Below, one piece after another: positions 1-7,342 of a stretch of 15,854 nt of DNA. The notes beneath the pieces are model-generated. The model was not told the DNA's origin. It made no database searches and saw only the letters and a list, made by a program, of their open reading frames with translations. The position numbers were made by a program, and so were the translations under genes. Each line of letters begins with the position of its first letter. Position 1 is the stretch's first letter. The DNA comes from Burkholderiaceae bacterium (GTDB lineage: Bacteria; Pseudomonadota; Gammaproteobacteria; Burkholderiales; Burkholderiaceae), in NCBI GenBank assembly GCA_947457745.1, contig CANGWT010000027.1, positions 1-15,854 of the forward strand. The letters are read 5' to 3'.

Positions 1-48
1 ATTACTCCTGCACAATTAAGGAATGGAAAGTATTGACCCTCGAGCTTA

Positions 49-158
49 TTGCCCAGTTCAATTGTTGCGATGTGAGTTATTAAAATAATTGGATATTAAA
101 GTAATAGCAAATTCTTCTAAGATGAGGGTCACACGTTCGAATCGTGCTGGGCACGCCA
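49..158 (+). pseudogene. tRNA-Arg(UCU)-like remnant, 3' half intact, 5' half decayed
   Basis: From 114 onward the geometry is that of a tRNA 3' half: a seven-base anticodon loop CTTCTAA (114-120, anticodon TCT at 116-118), five-base 3' anticodon strand, five-base variable region, T arm with loop TTCGAAT (136-142), acceptor strand TGGGCAC (148-154), discriminator G and encoded CCA (156-158). The 5' half does not fold: the bases before the loop pair poorly with GATGA, one T-stem pair is mismatched (131/147), and the best 5' acceptor match (TTGCCCA, 49-55, six of seven pairs) lies so far upstream that the molecule would be about 110 nt. A D-loop-like AATTGGATA is at 87-95. I read it as a non-functional remnant, as left when an element integrates in a tRNA gene and duplicates its 3' end. 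A badly decayed duplicate tRNA is the alternative. Confidence 0.6.
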
Positions 159-270
159 AAAACTTCAAGCAATACAAGCGGATGCAAAGTCTATGTTACT
201 CATTTCCAGCCCTAAGCTAGAATAGATGATTGAAGGGGGGGTGCGTTGGTAGGACAGTAAAAAAATATTA

Positions 271-969
271 TTAGCCAACCGCTTGTTTTCTAGCATCCTG
301 CAACATTCCAAGAGTGATCTTTCTAACTTCAATTTTGCTTTGCTCAATGTGTGCCTTTAGTAATCTTTGGGCCTCACTCGCTCTTCCTGCCAAAATTGCC
401 TTAATAATCTGACCGTGCTCATCGTAAGTGCTACTTATACGATCAGTCTTCGTAAAATCCAGCCTCCTCACAATCTTAATACGTTCAGTTATCTCTGAAT
501 GTGTTTTAAGCATCTCTTCATTTCCTGATGCCTTAACTAGGGATGTATGAAATTGCTCATCGAGTATTCCGACCTCTAAAGTGTTAAAGCTGCGCTTTGA
601 TTTAGGGGTTAGCCAGATTTTTTGCAATTCCTTGAAGATTTCATTGTCTCTATTGGAGTTACACAATGCTTTAACAGCATTTGATTCAATCAAAATTCGA
701 AAGTCATATAGCTCATCAAGTTTGTCAAAATCTAAAGGGGCAACTTGCCAGCCGATCTTAGGAATAGCCTTAATAAATCCACCATGTTGTAATTGTTGAA
801 GCGCTTGACGTAAGGGGGTTCTGCTGACATTTACAAGTTTGGCAAGATTGCCTTCGGAGATTAGATCGCCAGGCATCATTTCAAAATTAAAGATCTTTTG
901 CTTAATTTGAGCATAGGCATGCTCTGCTAGACTAGAAAATTCACTATTTATCGGTATAACAAATGGCAT
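271..969 (-). CDS. GntR-family transcriptional regulator, FCD (FadR/VanR) subfamily
   Basis: A 232-residue one-component regulator, normal length for the subfamily. An N-terminal winged helix-turn-helix (about residues 15-78, with the VSRTPLRQAL recognition-helix segment typical of GntR proteins) is followed by an all-helical FCD ligand domain (about 85-215). The usual metal/ligand residues are present: D137, H141, H185 and H207. It is the last gene of the minus-strand operon; its ATG directly abuts the TAA of the allophanate hydrolase gene, and an AGGAGGT Shine-Dalgarno lies inside the end of that gene, which supports this start. It aligns from residue 1 with the regulator at 8658-9362, including the shared ITERI and RRLDF segments. 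It probably controls its own operon in response to a small carboxylate- or amide-type ligand, perhaps through the palindrome at 5380-5391. The ligand is unknown. Confidence 0.93.
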   Translation of the reverse strand: MPFVIPINSEFSSLAEHAYAQIKQKIFNFEMMPGDLISEGNLAKLVNVSRTPLRQALQQLQHGGFIKAIPKIGWQVAPLDFDKLDELYDFRILIESNAVKALCNSNRDNEIFKELQKIWLTPKSKRSFNTLEVGILDEQFHTSLVKASGNEEMLKTHSEITERIKIVRRLDFTKTDRISSTYDEHGQIIKAILAGRASEAQRLLKAHIEQSKIEVRKITLGMLQDARKQAVG

Positions 970-2787
970 TTATTGCTGACCTCCTAATTGATGCATATAA
1001 GCCTTCCAACCACCCAGATCACTAATATCTTTTGCTCCTTCGATTGCATAGGGTTCGCAAATAAAACCCTTTACCCATGAGCCATCATCCAATTCAATAT
1101 TACCAAGGCCAAGTGGCGCTGGGATGAGTCCTAAGAATGATCCTACTTCAGATGCTGGCATTGCATAGACCTCTAGATCAATGGCGACCCCATTGGTCTT
1201 AGCTTTCACTAGTCCAGGTTTTGGTGGAGTAGTGTTGGGTAGTGCAAAGAGGCGATAAGACTTGGCCGATTTACAGGACTTTATTAAATGAGCATGTCTC
1301 TCAGCTAATTGAGAATGCAAAGGCATTCCTTTAAGGTGGGCGCCTACGACAGCAATTTCTATAGTGTCTTTATTATTAATGCTAATAGTGAGTTCGGTAT
1401 GGCTAGTCTTGATATCGGAATTACCTAGTGGAAGGCTGAATAAGATCTGCCATTGCGCTGCCAGTTTAAGTAGGGCGGTATCTGAACCTTCTTGCGCTAT
1501 CAGAGTAATCCCAAAGGGCATACCTTTATCTATAAATCCAGCTGGAATTGCCACAGCACATAGACGCATGAGATTAACATAATTGGTGTACATCCCTAAT
1601 TCACTATTTTTCAAAATAGGATGATTTTTTAGATCCTCCAAGGTGGGGTGATTAGGGGCGCTTGGCACCAAAATGACATCACATTTTGCCCAAGCCTTCT
1701 TGGCTTCAATCTCCAACTCTTTTAATTGATAAATTGCCCTAAAGCCTTGCGCTGCTGTGTATGCTGCGCCACTTTGAATAATCTGTTTCACGCTAGGATC
1801 AAAAGAATCTGGATTGGATTTCAAAAAATCTTCGGTAACAGCAAAACGCTCAGATACCCAGGGACCATCATATAAAAGCTTACCAGCCTTAACAAATGGA
1901 TCTATATCTACTTGAACAAACTCAAGGTCCAAGCCCTTTGCACTCTCAATAGCTTTAGCAAAGGCTTTTTGATACTGGCCATCATCTAAAAATTGGCAGC
2001 CGATAGGGATGCCTATACGTGTCGGCTTTCTAAAGCTTGAGATTTGTTTTGGTGTTGGATGAAACTGAGCCTCTTTAGCTCTATCAAGCTCATTAGATTT
2101 CATGACATCTAAAACGATATCGGCATCAGCAGCAGTGAGGCTCATGATAGATACACAATCAATCGATTTACATGCTGGAAATACGCCTTCAGTACTCACT
2201 AATCCAGGAGTAGGTTTAGTGCCTACGATATTATTAAATGCTGCAGGAATTCGGCCAGATCCTGCAGTATCAGTGCCTAGGCTAAAACAAACTAATCCTC
2301 TGGCAACAACTGAGGCTGAACCAGAGCTTGAGCCGCCACTGACATATGAGGGGTCGAACGTATTAGGCACAGCGCCATATGGAGAGCGAGTTCCAACTAG
2401 CCCGGTAGCAAATTGATCTAGATTGGTTTTACCAATTAAGATAGCGCCAGCGTCTATTAACTTTTGCACTACTGTCGCATTCTTTTTGGGATCAAATGCA
2501 AAATCAGGACAAGCGGCAGTAGTTGGCCAGCCAGATGCGTCAATATTGTCTTTGATGGCGAATGGGATGCCGTACAGGGGTAAGTTAGCAATAGTCTTTT
2601 CTTTTGCTAGTAACTCTAGATTATTAAGCTGTTTACTAATATTGCTTTCAGTAGCAACGCAAATCCAGGCTGGGTCTTTAGCTTTATGAGAGTGACTGTG
2701 AATAACATCTAGTAAGTCATGTATATGCTTTTTTGGAGTAATCTCCCCAGACTGATAGCGATGAAGTAATGCCTTAATGGTGATCAC
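970..2787 (-). CDS. atzF: Allophanate hydrolase (amidase-signature plus C-terminal AtzF domain)
   Basis: Predicted cytoplasmic enzyme hydrolysing allophanate (or, in the cyanurate pathway, its dicarboxylated relative) to ammonia and CO2. At 605 residues it has the two-domain length of the AtzF/DUR1 hydrolase family. The amidase-signature domain (about 1-430) has the Ser-cisSer-Lys triad: K79 in PFAIKD, S153 in GGSSSGS and S177 in GTDTAGSGR. The form GTDTAGSGRIPAAFNNIVG is characteristic of allophanate hydrolases. The C-terminal domain (about 445-605) has the family motifs VGAHLKGMPL, ALPNTTPPKPGL, IPAPLGLG and the closing GGWKAYMHQLG. The GTG start overlaps the ATPase stop as GTGA, so translation is coupled to the importer. 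No urea carboxylase, guanidine carboxylase or cyanuric acid hydrolase gene is present, so the allophanate source is not explained locally. Family call is firm; the in vivo substrate is inferred. Confidence 0.93.
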   Translation of the reverse strand: MITIKALLHRYQSGEITPKKHIHDLLDVIHSHSHKAKDPAWICVATESNISKQLNNLELLAKEKTIANLPLYGIPFAIKDNIDASGWPTTAACPDFAFDPKKNATVVQKLIDAGAILIGKTNLDQFATGLVGTRSPYGAVPNTFDPSYVSGGSSSGSASVVARGLVCFSLGTDTAGSGRIPAAFNNIVGTKPTPGLVSTEGVFPACKSIDCVSIMSLTAADADIVLDVMKSNELDRAKEAQFHPTPKQISSFRKPTRIGIPIGCQFLDDGQYQKAFAKAIESAKGLDLEFVQVDIDPFVKAGKLLYDGPWVSERFAVTEDFLKSNPDSFDPSVKQIIQSGAAYTAAQGFRAIYQLKELEIEAKKAWAKCDVILVPSAPNHPTLEDLKNHPILKNSELGMYTNYVNLMRLCAVAIPAGFIDKGMPFGITLIAQEGSDTALLKLAAQWQILFSLPLGNSDIKTSHTELTISINNKDTIEIAVVGAHLKGMPLHSQLAERHAHLIKSCKSAKSYRLFALPNTTPPKPGLVKAKTNGVAIDLEVYAMPASEVGSFLGLIPAPLGLGNIELDDGSWVKGFICEPYAIEGAKDISDLGGWKAYMHQLGGQQ

Positions 2788-3569
2788 GCTCTCATCTCCC
2801 GTTGGAATATTTCTAATGCCAATGCTTTTGTTTTAATAAATTCTGCTTCGCTGACGCTCTCAGGTGATCTAGGTTTTGCCATGTCAAATGTGAGGTATTC
2901 AGCAATGCGGGTAGGTCGGCGAGTTAATAGCAAAATCTTGTCTGCTAGAAAGACCGCATCTTCTAGATCATGCGAGACGATCATCATCGTGACTCCAGTA
3001 CTCAAATTAGCCTCTTGTAGCTTTGCCCTGATGAATAAAGTCATTTCAAAATCTAGCGCGGAGAAGGGCTCGTCCAAAAATAGAATCTCTGGATTTGGTG
3101 CTAATGCCCTCATGATTGAGACGGTTTGCATCTGACCACCAGAGAGCTCATAGGGATAGAGGTTGAGATTAAATTTAATCTCAAATAGATTTACTAACTC
3201 ATCAACCCGAGCTTTAACTTTTTCTTTAGACATGCCGCTCCGTTTAAGCGGATAAGCAATGTTGTCCCATGAACTCATCCACGGAAAGAGGGCATCGCGA
3301 TAATTTTGAAATACATATCCGATGGTAGTTTTGTCTAAGGTTTTGCCATCAAAGAGTACTTCCCCTGCATCAATCGGCATTAAGCCAGAGATCATATTGA
3401 TGAGCGTAGACTTTCCGCAGCCATTAGGGCCAAAGATTGAGACAATCTTTCCTTTGGGTATATCCAAATTGAAATTGTCATAAAGTACCGCTCCATTAAA
3501 AGACTTATCAAGTCCACGGATGGTGACGTGGGTACCAATTTCTGCTGGTAAATCAAGAATGGTACTCAT
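2784..3569 (-). CDS. ABC transporter ATP-binding protein, NitT/TauT (SsuB/TauB-like) type
   Basis: ATPase that drives import by the adjoining permease and binding protein. From the ATG at 3569 it is 261 residues, normal for SsuB/TauB proteins. All motifs are present: Walker A GPNGCGKST (about 47-55), Q-loop Q88, signature LSGGQ (about 142-146), Walker B LFLDEP (about 163-168), D-loop SALD and switch His200 (IVSHD). I chose the ATG at 3569 rather than the TTG at 3584 because it gives a 4-nt ATGA overlap with the permease stop and sits after a GGGGTGG Shine-Dalgarno; the longer form would add only five residues. The 3' end overlaps the allophanate hydrolase start. The family carries nitrate, sulfonates, taurine, thiamine precursors, cyanate and other small molecules; the hydrolase next door argues for a nitrogen compound. 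Confidence 0.93.
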   Translation of the reverse strand: MSTILDLPAEIGTHVTIRGLDKSFNGAVLYDNFNLDIPKGKIVSIFGPNGCGKSTLINMISGLMPIDAGEVLFDGKTLDKTTIGYVFQNYRDALFPWMSSWDNIAYPLKRSGMSKEKVKARVDELVNLFEIKFNLNLYPYELSGGQMQTVSIMRALAPNPEILFLDEPFSALDFEMTLFIRAKLQEANLSTGVTMMIVSHDLEDAVFLADKILLLTRRPTRIAEYLTFDMAKPRSPESVSEAEFIKTKALALEIFQREMRA

Positions 3570-4333
3570 GCTTTGCCACCCCAATGAACAATACGTTTTT
3601 CGGACAATAAAAATAAAAGATTAAGGCCATATCCCAGAGCACCAGTAATGAGGATGGAGCTATACATCTCTTTGACATTAAATACTTGCTGAGCATCAAT
3701 AATGCGATGACCTAGACCATTTTCAGAGCCAATAAACATCTCCGCTACGATCACAATCACCAAGGCCATCGATATGCCCATCCGCAAACCGACAAAGGTT
3801 TGGGGTAGGCTTTCCATCAGTAAGATATCTTTAAAGATATAGCGGGTAGGGATTCCCATCGTTTTAGCTGCATTAACGCGGGTCTTCTTGGCGTTCATGA
3901 CGCCATAGGCACTGTTAAACAGAATAACCAAGACAGCGGCAAATGCAGCAATCGCAATCTTATTAATATCAGTAATGCCAAAGATCAGCATAAAAAGCGG
4001 TATCAAGGCAGACGAAGGAGTAGACCTAAAAAAGTCGATTAAGAATTCGACGCTGCGATAAATTTTTTCATTGCTACCCAAGATAATGCCTAAGGGAATC
4101 CCAACTACAGTTGCGATCGCAAAAGCATAAAAGGTGCGCTTAATCGTGGCGAATAAATCACCAAAAATAGCGCCACTCATAAAAGATTCCGCCATATAAG
4201 CCAGGGTTGCTCCAGGTGGTGGCAGCAAGATTGGCTTTACCCACTTCGCCTCCAACATCAGGCTCCAAAGCAATAAAAGTGCAATGGGCCCAATTAGTGG
4301 AAGGAGCTTTTGAAGATGCTCTTTATTAATCAT
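3566..4333 (-). CDS. ABC transporter permease, NitT/TauT (SsuC/TauC-like) type
   Basis: Inner-membrane permease of 255 residues with about six hydrophobic segments, the first at roughly 10-27 and the last at roughly 228-243. The cytoplasmic coupling loop that docks on the ATPase is visible at about 154-185 (AAKTMGIPTRYIFKDI), a typical EAA-like motif of the BPD_transp_1 family. It starts six nucleotides after the stop codon of the binding-protein gene and ends in a 4-nt overlap with the ATPase gene, so the three subunits are almost certainly co-translated. No strong Shine-Dalgarno precedes it, which fits translational coupling. Substrate specificity cannot be judged from the permease. Confidence 0.93.
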   Translation of the reverse strand: MINKEHLQKLLPLIGPIALLLLWSLMLEAKWVKPILLPPPGATLAYMAESFMSGAIFGDLFATIKRTFYAFAIATVVGIPLGIILGSNEKIYRSVEFLIDFFRSTPSSALIPLFMLIFGITDINKIAIAAFAAVLVILFNSAYGVMNAKKTRVNAAKTMGIPTRYIFKDILLMESLPQTFVGLRMGISMALVIVIVAEMFIGSENGLGHRIIDAQQVFNVKEMYSSILITGALGYGLNLLFLLSEKRIVHWGGKA

Positions 4334-4339
4334 GTGCTT

Positions 4340-5335
4340 TTAGCCGCTATAGATGAGAGATTTAACATCTACCACCTTAGAAAAGATCTTGCGATCCGAA
4401 AAAACATCAAAGTATTTTTGGAAGTAAGAGATGTCGCTAGCCTTAAATTCATTAAACATCACAAAGTTTGCTAAAGGCACTTCTTTGACAACAGCCTCTT
4501 CAATTGCAGTAAATCCATCAAGAGATTTTCTAGATTCTTCTGGATTCTTGCGAACAAAATCTACTCCCTTGGCATAGGCAAGGATGTATTTTTTTACATC
4601 ATTAGCGCGTTCTTTAATGAGGGTAGTAGTTAAAGATGCAGATCCGCCAAACCAAGGAGCCATCGGATCTCCCAGCATGTATTTAGAAATAACGCCTGCT
4701 TCTAATACACGTGATACACCCTTTACCTTTCCAATCGTTCCAGATGGCTCAAGGGTATAAACGGCATCAATTTGTCCGGCTGCTAGCGCTGGAATATGTT
4801 GACCTACAGGCAACTCGATTGGTTGAACATTTGATAGACCATTTTTTTCAAGAATGATCTTCGCTAGGGTTACGTTTTGAATGCCAGGCCCGCAGCCAAA
4901 CTTAACATCTTTTGGCAGATCTTTAATGGCTTTGACTTTGCTATCTAGTGGCACTAGCACCTCATCTAATACATACTTTACATTTGATGGGTTTGAGCAA
5001 ATAATCTTAAATAGGTTGGGTGAGGATATTTCAGCAAGGGCCAGCGCTGCAGAGGCCGTACCATTTGCAGAGCCCTGAATACGACCAGCAATCATGGCTT
5101 CCGCTATTTGGTTTGGGCTAGCAAACTTCACACCCTCAACATTAAGACCTACCTCTTTAAAGTATCCTTTTTCTAGCGCCACATAAAAGGGAAGACCACT
5201 AGCGATAGGCCAATAACCAATCTGAATCTTGTCGTCAGCTGCATTGGCAAACGATGGGATAAGGCTTGAGGCTGCTGTTACAGCGCCCGCTTGTAATAAC
5301 TGACGACGTCCAATGCTAAATGTGCTCTTACTCAT
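4340..5335 (-). CDS. Tat-exported ABC transporter substrate-binding protein (SsuA/THI5/NMT1 type)
   Basis: Periplasmic receptor of the NitT/TauT importer, 331 residues. The N-terminus has a twin-arginine signal (R10-R11 in SIGRRQLLQAG), a short hydrophobic stretch and a probable cleavage site after FANA (about residue 33). The mature part opens with IQIGYWPIASGLPFYVALEKGYF, the standard first strand and helix of SsuA/NMT1-like receptors, and has the IAEAMIAGRIQ and ALAAGQIDAVYTLEP segments of that fold. It is the first gene of the minus-strand operon. A clear Shine-Dalgarno (AAGGAG on the minus strand, at 5345-5350) precedes the ATG, with the TTGTATACAA palindrome upstream. The ligand is unknown; co-transcription with allophanate hydrolase suggests a urea-like, ureide or N-heterocyclic compound. 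Confidence 0.92.
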   Translation of the reverse strand: MSKSTFSIGRRQLLQAGAVTAASSLIPSFANAADDKIQIGYWPIASGLPFYVALEKGYFKEVGLNVEGVKFASPNQIAEAMIAGRIQGSANGTASAALALAEISSPNLFKIICSNPSNVKYVLDEVLVPLDSKVKAIKDLPKDVKFGCGPGIQNVTLAKIILEKNGLSNVQPIELPVGQHIPALAAGQIDAVYTLEPSGTIGKVKGVSRVLEAGVISKYMLGDPMAPWFGGSASLTTTLIKERANDVKKYILAYAKGVDFVRKNPEESRKSLDGFTAIEEAVVKEVPLANFVMFNEFKASDISYFQKYFDVFSDRKIFSKVVDVKSLIYSG

Positions 5336-5379
5336 GTGAAAGGCTCCTTAGGGTTAACAAACGACAATTGGTGTACTTG

Positions 5380-5391
5380 CTTGTATACAAG
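5380..5391. promoter_or_regulatory. Perfect palindrome CTTGTATACAAG, candidate GntR/FCD operator
   Basis: A 12-bp perfect palindrome centred about 50 bp upstream of the binding-protein start codon. The core TTGTATACAA fits the T-N-G-T...A-C-N-A pattern recognised by FadR/VanR-type (FCD) GntR regulators. Two such regulators are encoded in the window, one at the end of this operon. I saw no second copy elsewhere in the window. The operator role is inferred from sequence and position. Confidence 0.55.
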
Positions 5392-5406
5392 TTTGCCCAT
5401 CAGGAG

Positions 5407-5444
5407 TTTCTAGAAATAACTACCTTGCACTAATTAAATGCAAG
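5407..5444. repeat. Two adjacent inverted repeats upstream of the importer operon
   Basis: TTTCTAGAAA (5407-5416) is a perfect 10-bp palindrome. CTTGCA (5424-5429) and TGCAAG (5439-5444) form a 6-bp inverted repeat with a 9-nt spacer. Both lie just upstream of the TTGTATACAA palindrome as seen from the minus-strand operon. They could be sites for a second regulator or for an upstream activator, but they are short and may be chance. Confidence 0.35.
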
Positions 5445-5620
5445 AAATCAGAAATTGCACCGAAAATGTGCTGACATCTGAATAGATGCTCAGTTTTGAG
5501 GCTGGATTTATATAAACCCACTTCAAATTTGAAAATAAGATCTAAGTGTTGCGCAAGGGGCGCTCAAAAATGTCGGTTAAATCGACTCTAATTGCTACAG
5601 CTCGCCAAAATAGAAATTAG

Positions 5621-5638
5621 AAACCGTATGCGCGGTTT
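5621..5638 (-). terminator. Candidate terminator of the amidase gene
   Basis: AAACCG and CGGTTT (6-bp stem, 6-nt loop) lie 33 nt downstream of the amidase stop codon. On the minus strand the stem is followed by a T-rich run (CTAATTTCTATTTT). The position is right for an intrinsic terminator, but the stem is short and the T tract interrupted, so termination may be weak. Confidence 0.4.
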
Positions 5639-5671
5639 ATTACACAGGCCCATTTTTATGCTGTAACCCTC

Positions 5672-6853
5672 TTAAATAGCTAAGGCCTTAGCAAAATGTA
5701 GTAATTGCATATCAGAATCTTTGGGGCCAACTAAGGATATTCCTAGAGCACCTTCTGTGCTAGAAACCGCTGGCAAACTAATTTGCGGCAACCCACCTAG
5801 TCCTGCAATACATAACAATTGAAACGATTTTTGACGAAAATCTTCTAATTGATTTTTTGTACTACTAAGAAATGGTGCAATATCGGCAACTGTTGGGATT
5901 AATAAAAATTTGTTATCAAGTATTGAATTTAGTAAATCCTGGATTCTAATTCTTTCGTCTAACGCTTGTGCAGCGATAGAGGGATCAATCTTGCTTGCAA
6001 ATAGAAAGCGATCTTTGATGCCAGGCCCAAGATTCTCAAAATGCCTAGATGCCCATGCCCCATGCTCTTGCCATATTTCGCTCGCTTGAATAATGCTAAA
6101 GGTATTTGCCCATGCCTTAAGATCTAGTGAGGGAAGATCTTTATTGACTACAGTATTTCTAACAAAAATTTCCTGAACTCTTTCAAATGCTAATCTTCTA
6201 AGTCCGTCAGGGACAACTTCCCACGCCTGCTTAGGGGCAAGGACTTCGATAGCTTGAGTGTTTGGCTTAAGCTCTTCTTTAAGTAGCGATTTTCCTACTT
6301 CAAATAATATTTCTGGGTCTCTAGCAAACCATCCCAATGTATCAAAACTCTTAGCTAGAGGTCTTGCATTCTCAAGTGAGATTCTTCCATGGGTAGGTCG
6401 CATTCCATAAATCCCACAAAAACTTGCGGGCGTTCTTACTGAACCTCCAGTATCAGAGCCAATTGCAAAGTCGACTAGTTTTCCAGCTACTGATACCGCT
6501 GAGCCGCTCGACGAGCCACCAGGAATTCGGTTGGGATAGTTTGGATTGGTTGGGGTTCCATAGTGAGCATTAATGCCTAAGATGCTATATGTGAGTTCAT
6601 CAGTATGCGTTTTACCAACAAGCGTTGCCCCTTGTTGCACTAGATCAAGTACTGCTGGGGCAGTCTGAGTCGCAACGGGATGAGTATTTAACCAATCAGG
6701 GCTACCAAAAGCAGTTGGAAATCCAGCTACATCAAAGATATCCTTAATGCCAAAGGAAAAATGACTAAGAGGTTGATTTTTCTCACCTGCAATATAAGGT
6801 TGCCCATATTGAATAAAAGCATTGAACTGGTCAACTGGAAGATTTTTATTCAT
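5672..6853 (-). CDS. Amidase-signature family amidohydrolase (AMI1-like, about 390 residues)
   Basis: Cytoplasmic C-N hydrolase of 393 residues that releases ammonia from an amide. The Ser-cisSer-Lys triad is present: K37 in FGIKDIFD, S114 in PGGSSSGSA and S138 in GSDTGGSVR. The following TPASFCGIYGMRPTHGRIS and SFDTLGWFARDP segments, and the short length, resemble the compact amidases related to plant AMI1 more than AtzE, GatA or the allophanate hydrolase next door. It stands alone on the minus strand, 336 bp upstream of the importer operon, with a possible terminator behind it; its start faces the lipocalin-like gene across 63 bp. No good Shine-Dalgarno is seen before the ATG. In this setting it may cleave an open-chain amide made by the metallo-amidohydrolase, but that is inference. 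Confidence 0.9.
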   Translation of the reverse strand: MNKNLPVDQFNAFIQYGQPYIAGEKNQPLSHFSFGIKDIFDVAGFPTAFGSPDWLNTHPVATQTAPAVLDLVQQGATLVGKTHTDELTYSILGINAHYGTPTNPNYPNRIPGGSSSGSAVSVAGKLVDFAIGSDTGGSVRTPASFCGIYGMRPTHGRISLENARPLAKSFDTLGWFARDPEILFEVGKSLLKEELKPNTQAIEVLAPKQAWEVVPDGLRRLAFERVQEIFVRNTVVNKDLPSLDLKAWANTFSIIQASEIWQEHGAWASRHFENLGPGIKDRFLFASKIDPSIAAQALDERIRIQDLLNSILDNKFLLIPTVADIAPFLSSTKNQLEDFRQKSFQLLCIAGLGGLPQISLPAVSSTEGALGISLVGPKDSDMQLLHFAKALAI

Positions 6854-6916
6854 ACTTGAGTAATCTTAAAAACGATATTATTGGAATTTGTAGCATCATT
6901 TTTTTATAAGGTATCT

Positions 6917-7342
6917 ATGCATAACTATCAGCCACTATTAGGCATATGGAAGTTAGTTTCCTACGAGGTTGAAATTCAAGAAACTGGCGAGATCATATAT
7001 ACCATGGGGAAGAGCCCATCTGGGTTTGCCTGTTTTACTAAAAATAATCATGTCATGGTTACTTTAACTGGTGATGATAGGAAGGTAGCTGGAAATGACC
7101 AAGAGCGAGCCCATCTTCTTAATACAATCGTTTCTTATGCTGGTACCTATCGCATAGATGGCAATGAATGGGTTACAAGTGTGCAGGTTGCCTGGAATCC
7201 AGAATGGGTAAATTCAGAGCAGCGTCGACAATTTGAAATCCAAGGAAATAGTCTGAGGGTTTTTACAACTTGGCGTGTTATGCCAAATTGGGCTGATAAA
7301 GGTATGCAACGTAGCATCTTAACTTTTAGTAAGGTTGATTAA
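6917..7342 (+). CDS. Lipocalin-like domain protein
   Basis: A 141-residue protein with the features of the bacterial lipocalin-like (Lipocalin_5) family: an N-terminal LLGIWKLVSYEVE strand, a SPSGFACFT segment, YAGTYRIDG near the middle and alternating beta-strand-like sequence throughout. I chose the ATG at 6917 because it follows AAGG at five-base spacing and puts the LLGIWKL motif near the N-terminus; an in-frame TTG at 6881 would add twelve unlikely residues. There is no signal peptide, so it should be cytoplasmic. Such proteins occur near amidohydrolase and degradation genes, but their function is mostly unknown; a small-molecule binding or isomerase-like role is possible. Its last 24 bp overlap the convergent DUF1116 gene. 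Confidence 0.8.
   Translation: MHNYQPLLGIWKLVSYEVEIQETGEIIYTMGKSPSGFACFTKNNHVMVTLTGDDRKVAGNDQERAHLLNTIVSYAGTYRIDGNEWVTSVQVAWNPEWVNSEQRRQFEIQGNSLRVFTTWRVMPNWADKGMQRSILTFSKVD

Larger units (their letters stand above)
5336..5671. other. Intergenic leader between the importer operon and the amidase gene
   Basis: This 336-bp non-coding stretch shows no credible ORF. It holds the importer operon's ribosome-binding site, three inverted-repeat elements within about 65 bp (5380-5391, 5407-5416 and 5424-5444) and, at its far end, a hairpin that may terminate amidase transcription. The roughly 175 bp between 5445 and 5620 contain nothing I can name; there are AT-rich, promoter-like words but no convincing -35/-10 pair. 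The promoter of the minus-strand operon should lie in this interval. Confidence 0.6.

Noticed and set aside
49..158. Functional tRNA-Arg gene, or one with an intron
   Set aside because: The 5' anticodon and D arms do not form, a T-stem pair is mismatched, and the total span is about 110 nt with no recognisable intron structure.
250..270. T-rich stretch just after the first GntR gene (minus strand) as a terminator
   Set aside because: The T run is real, but I could not find a GC-rich stem immediately before it.
165..347. 60-codon minus-strand ORF
   Set aside because: It overlaps the end of the GntR gene in another frame, has no ribosome-binding site and no recognisable protein features.
2102..2689. 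Plus-strand ORFs inside the allophanate hydrolase gene
   Set aside because: They are antisense shadows of a clear conserved coding sequence, with no family motifs.
5672..6853. AtzE-type biuret/carboxybiuret hydrolase
   Set aside because: It is shorter than AtzE, its motifs around the triad resemble AMI1-like amidases, and no AtzG partner is visible.
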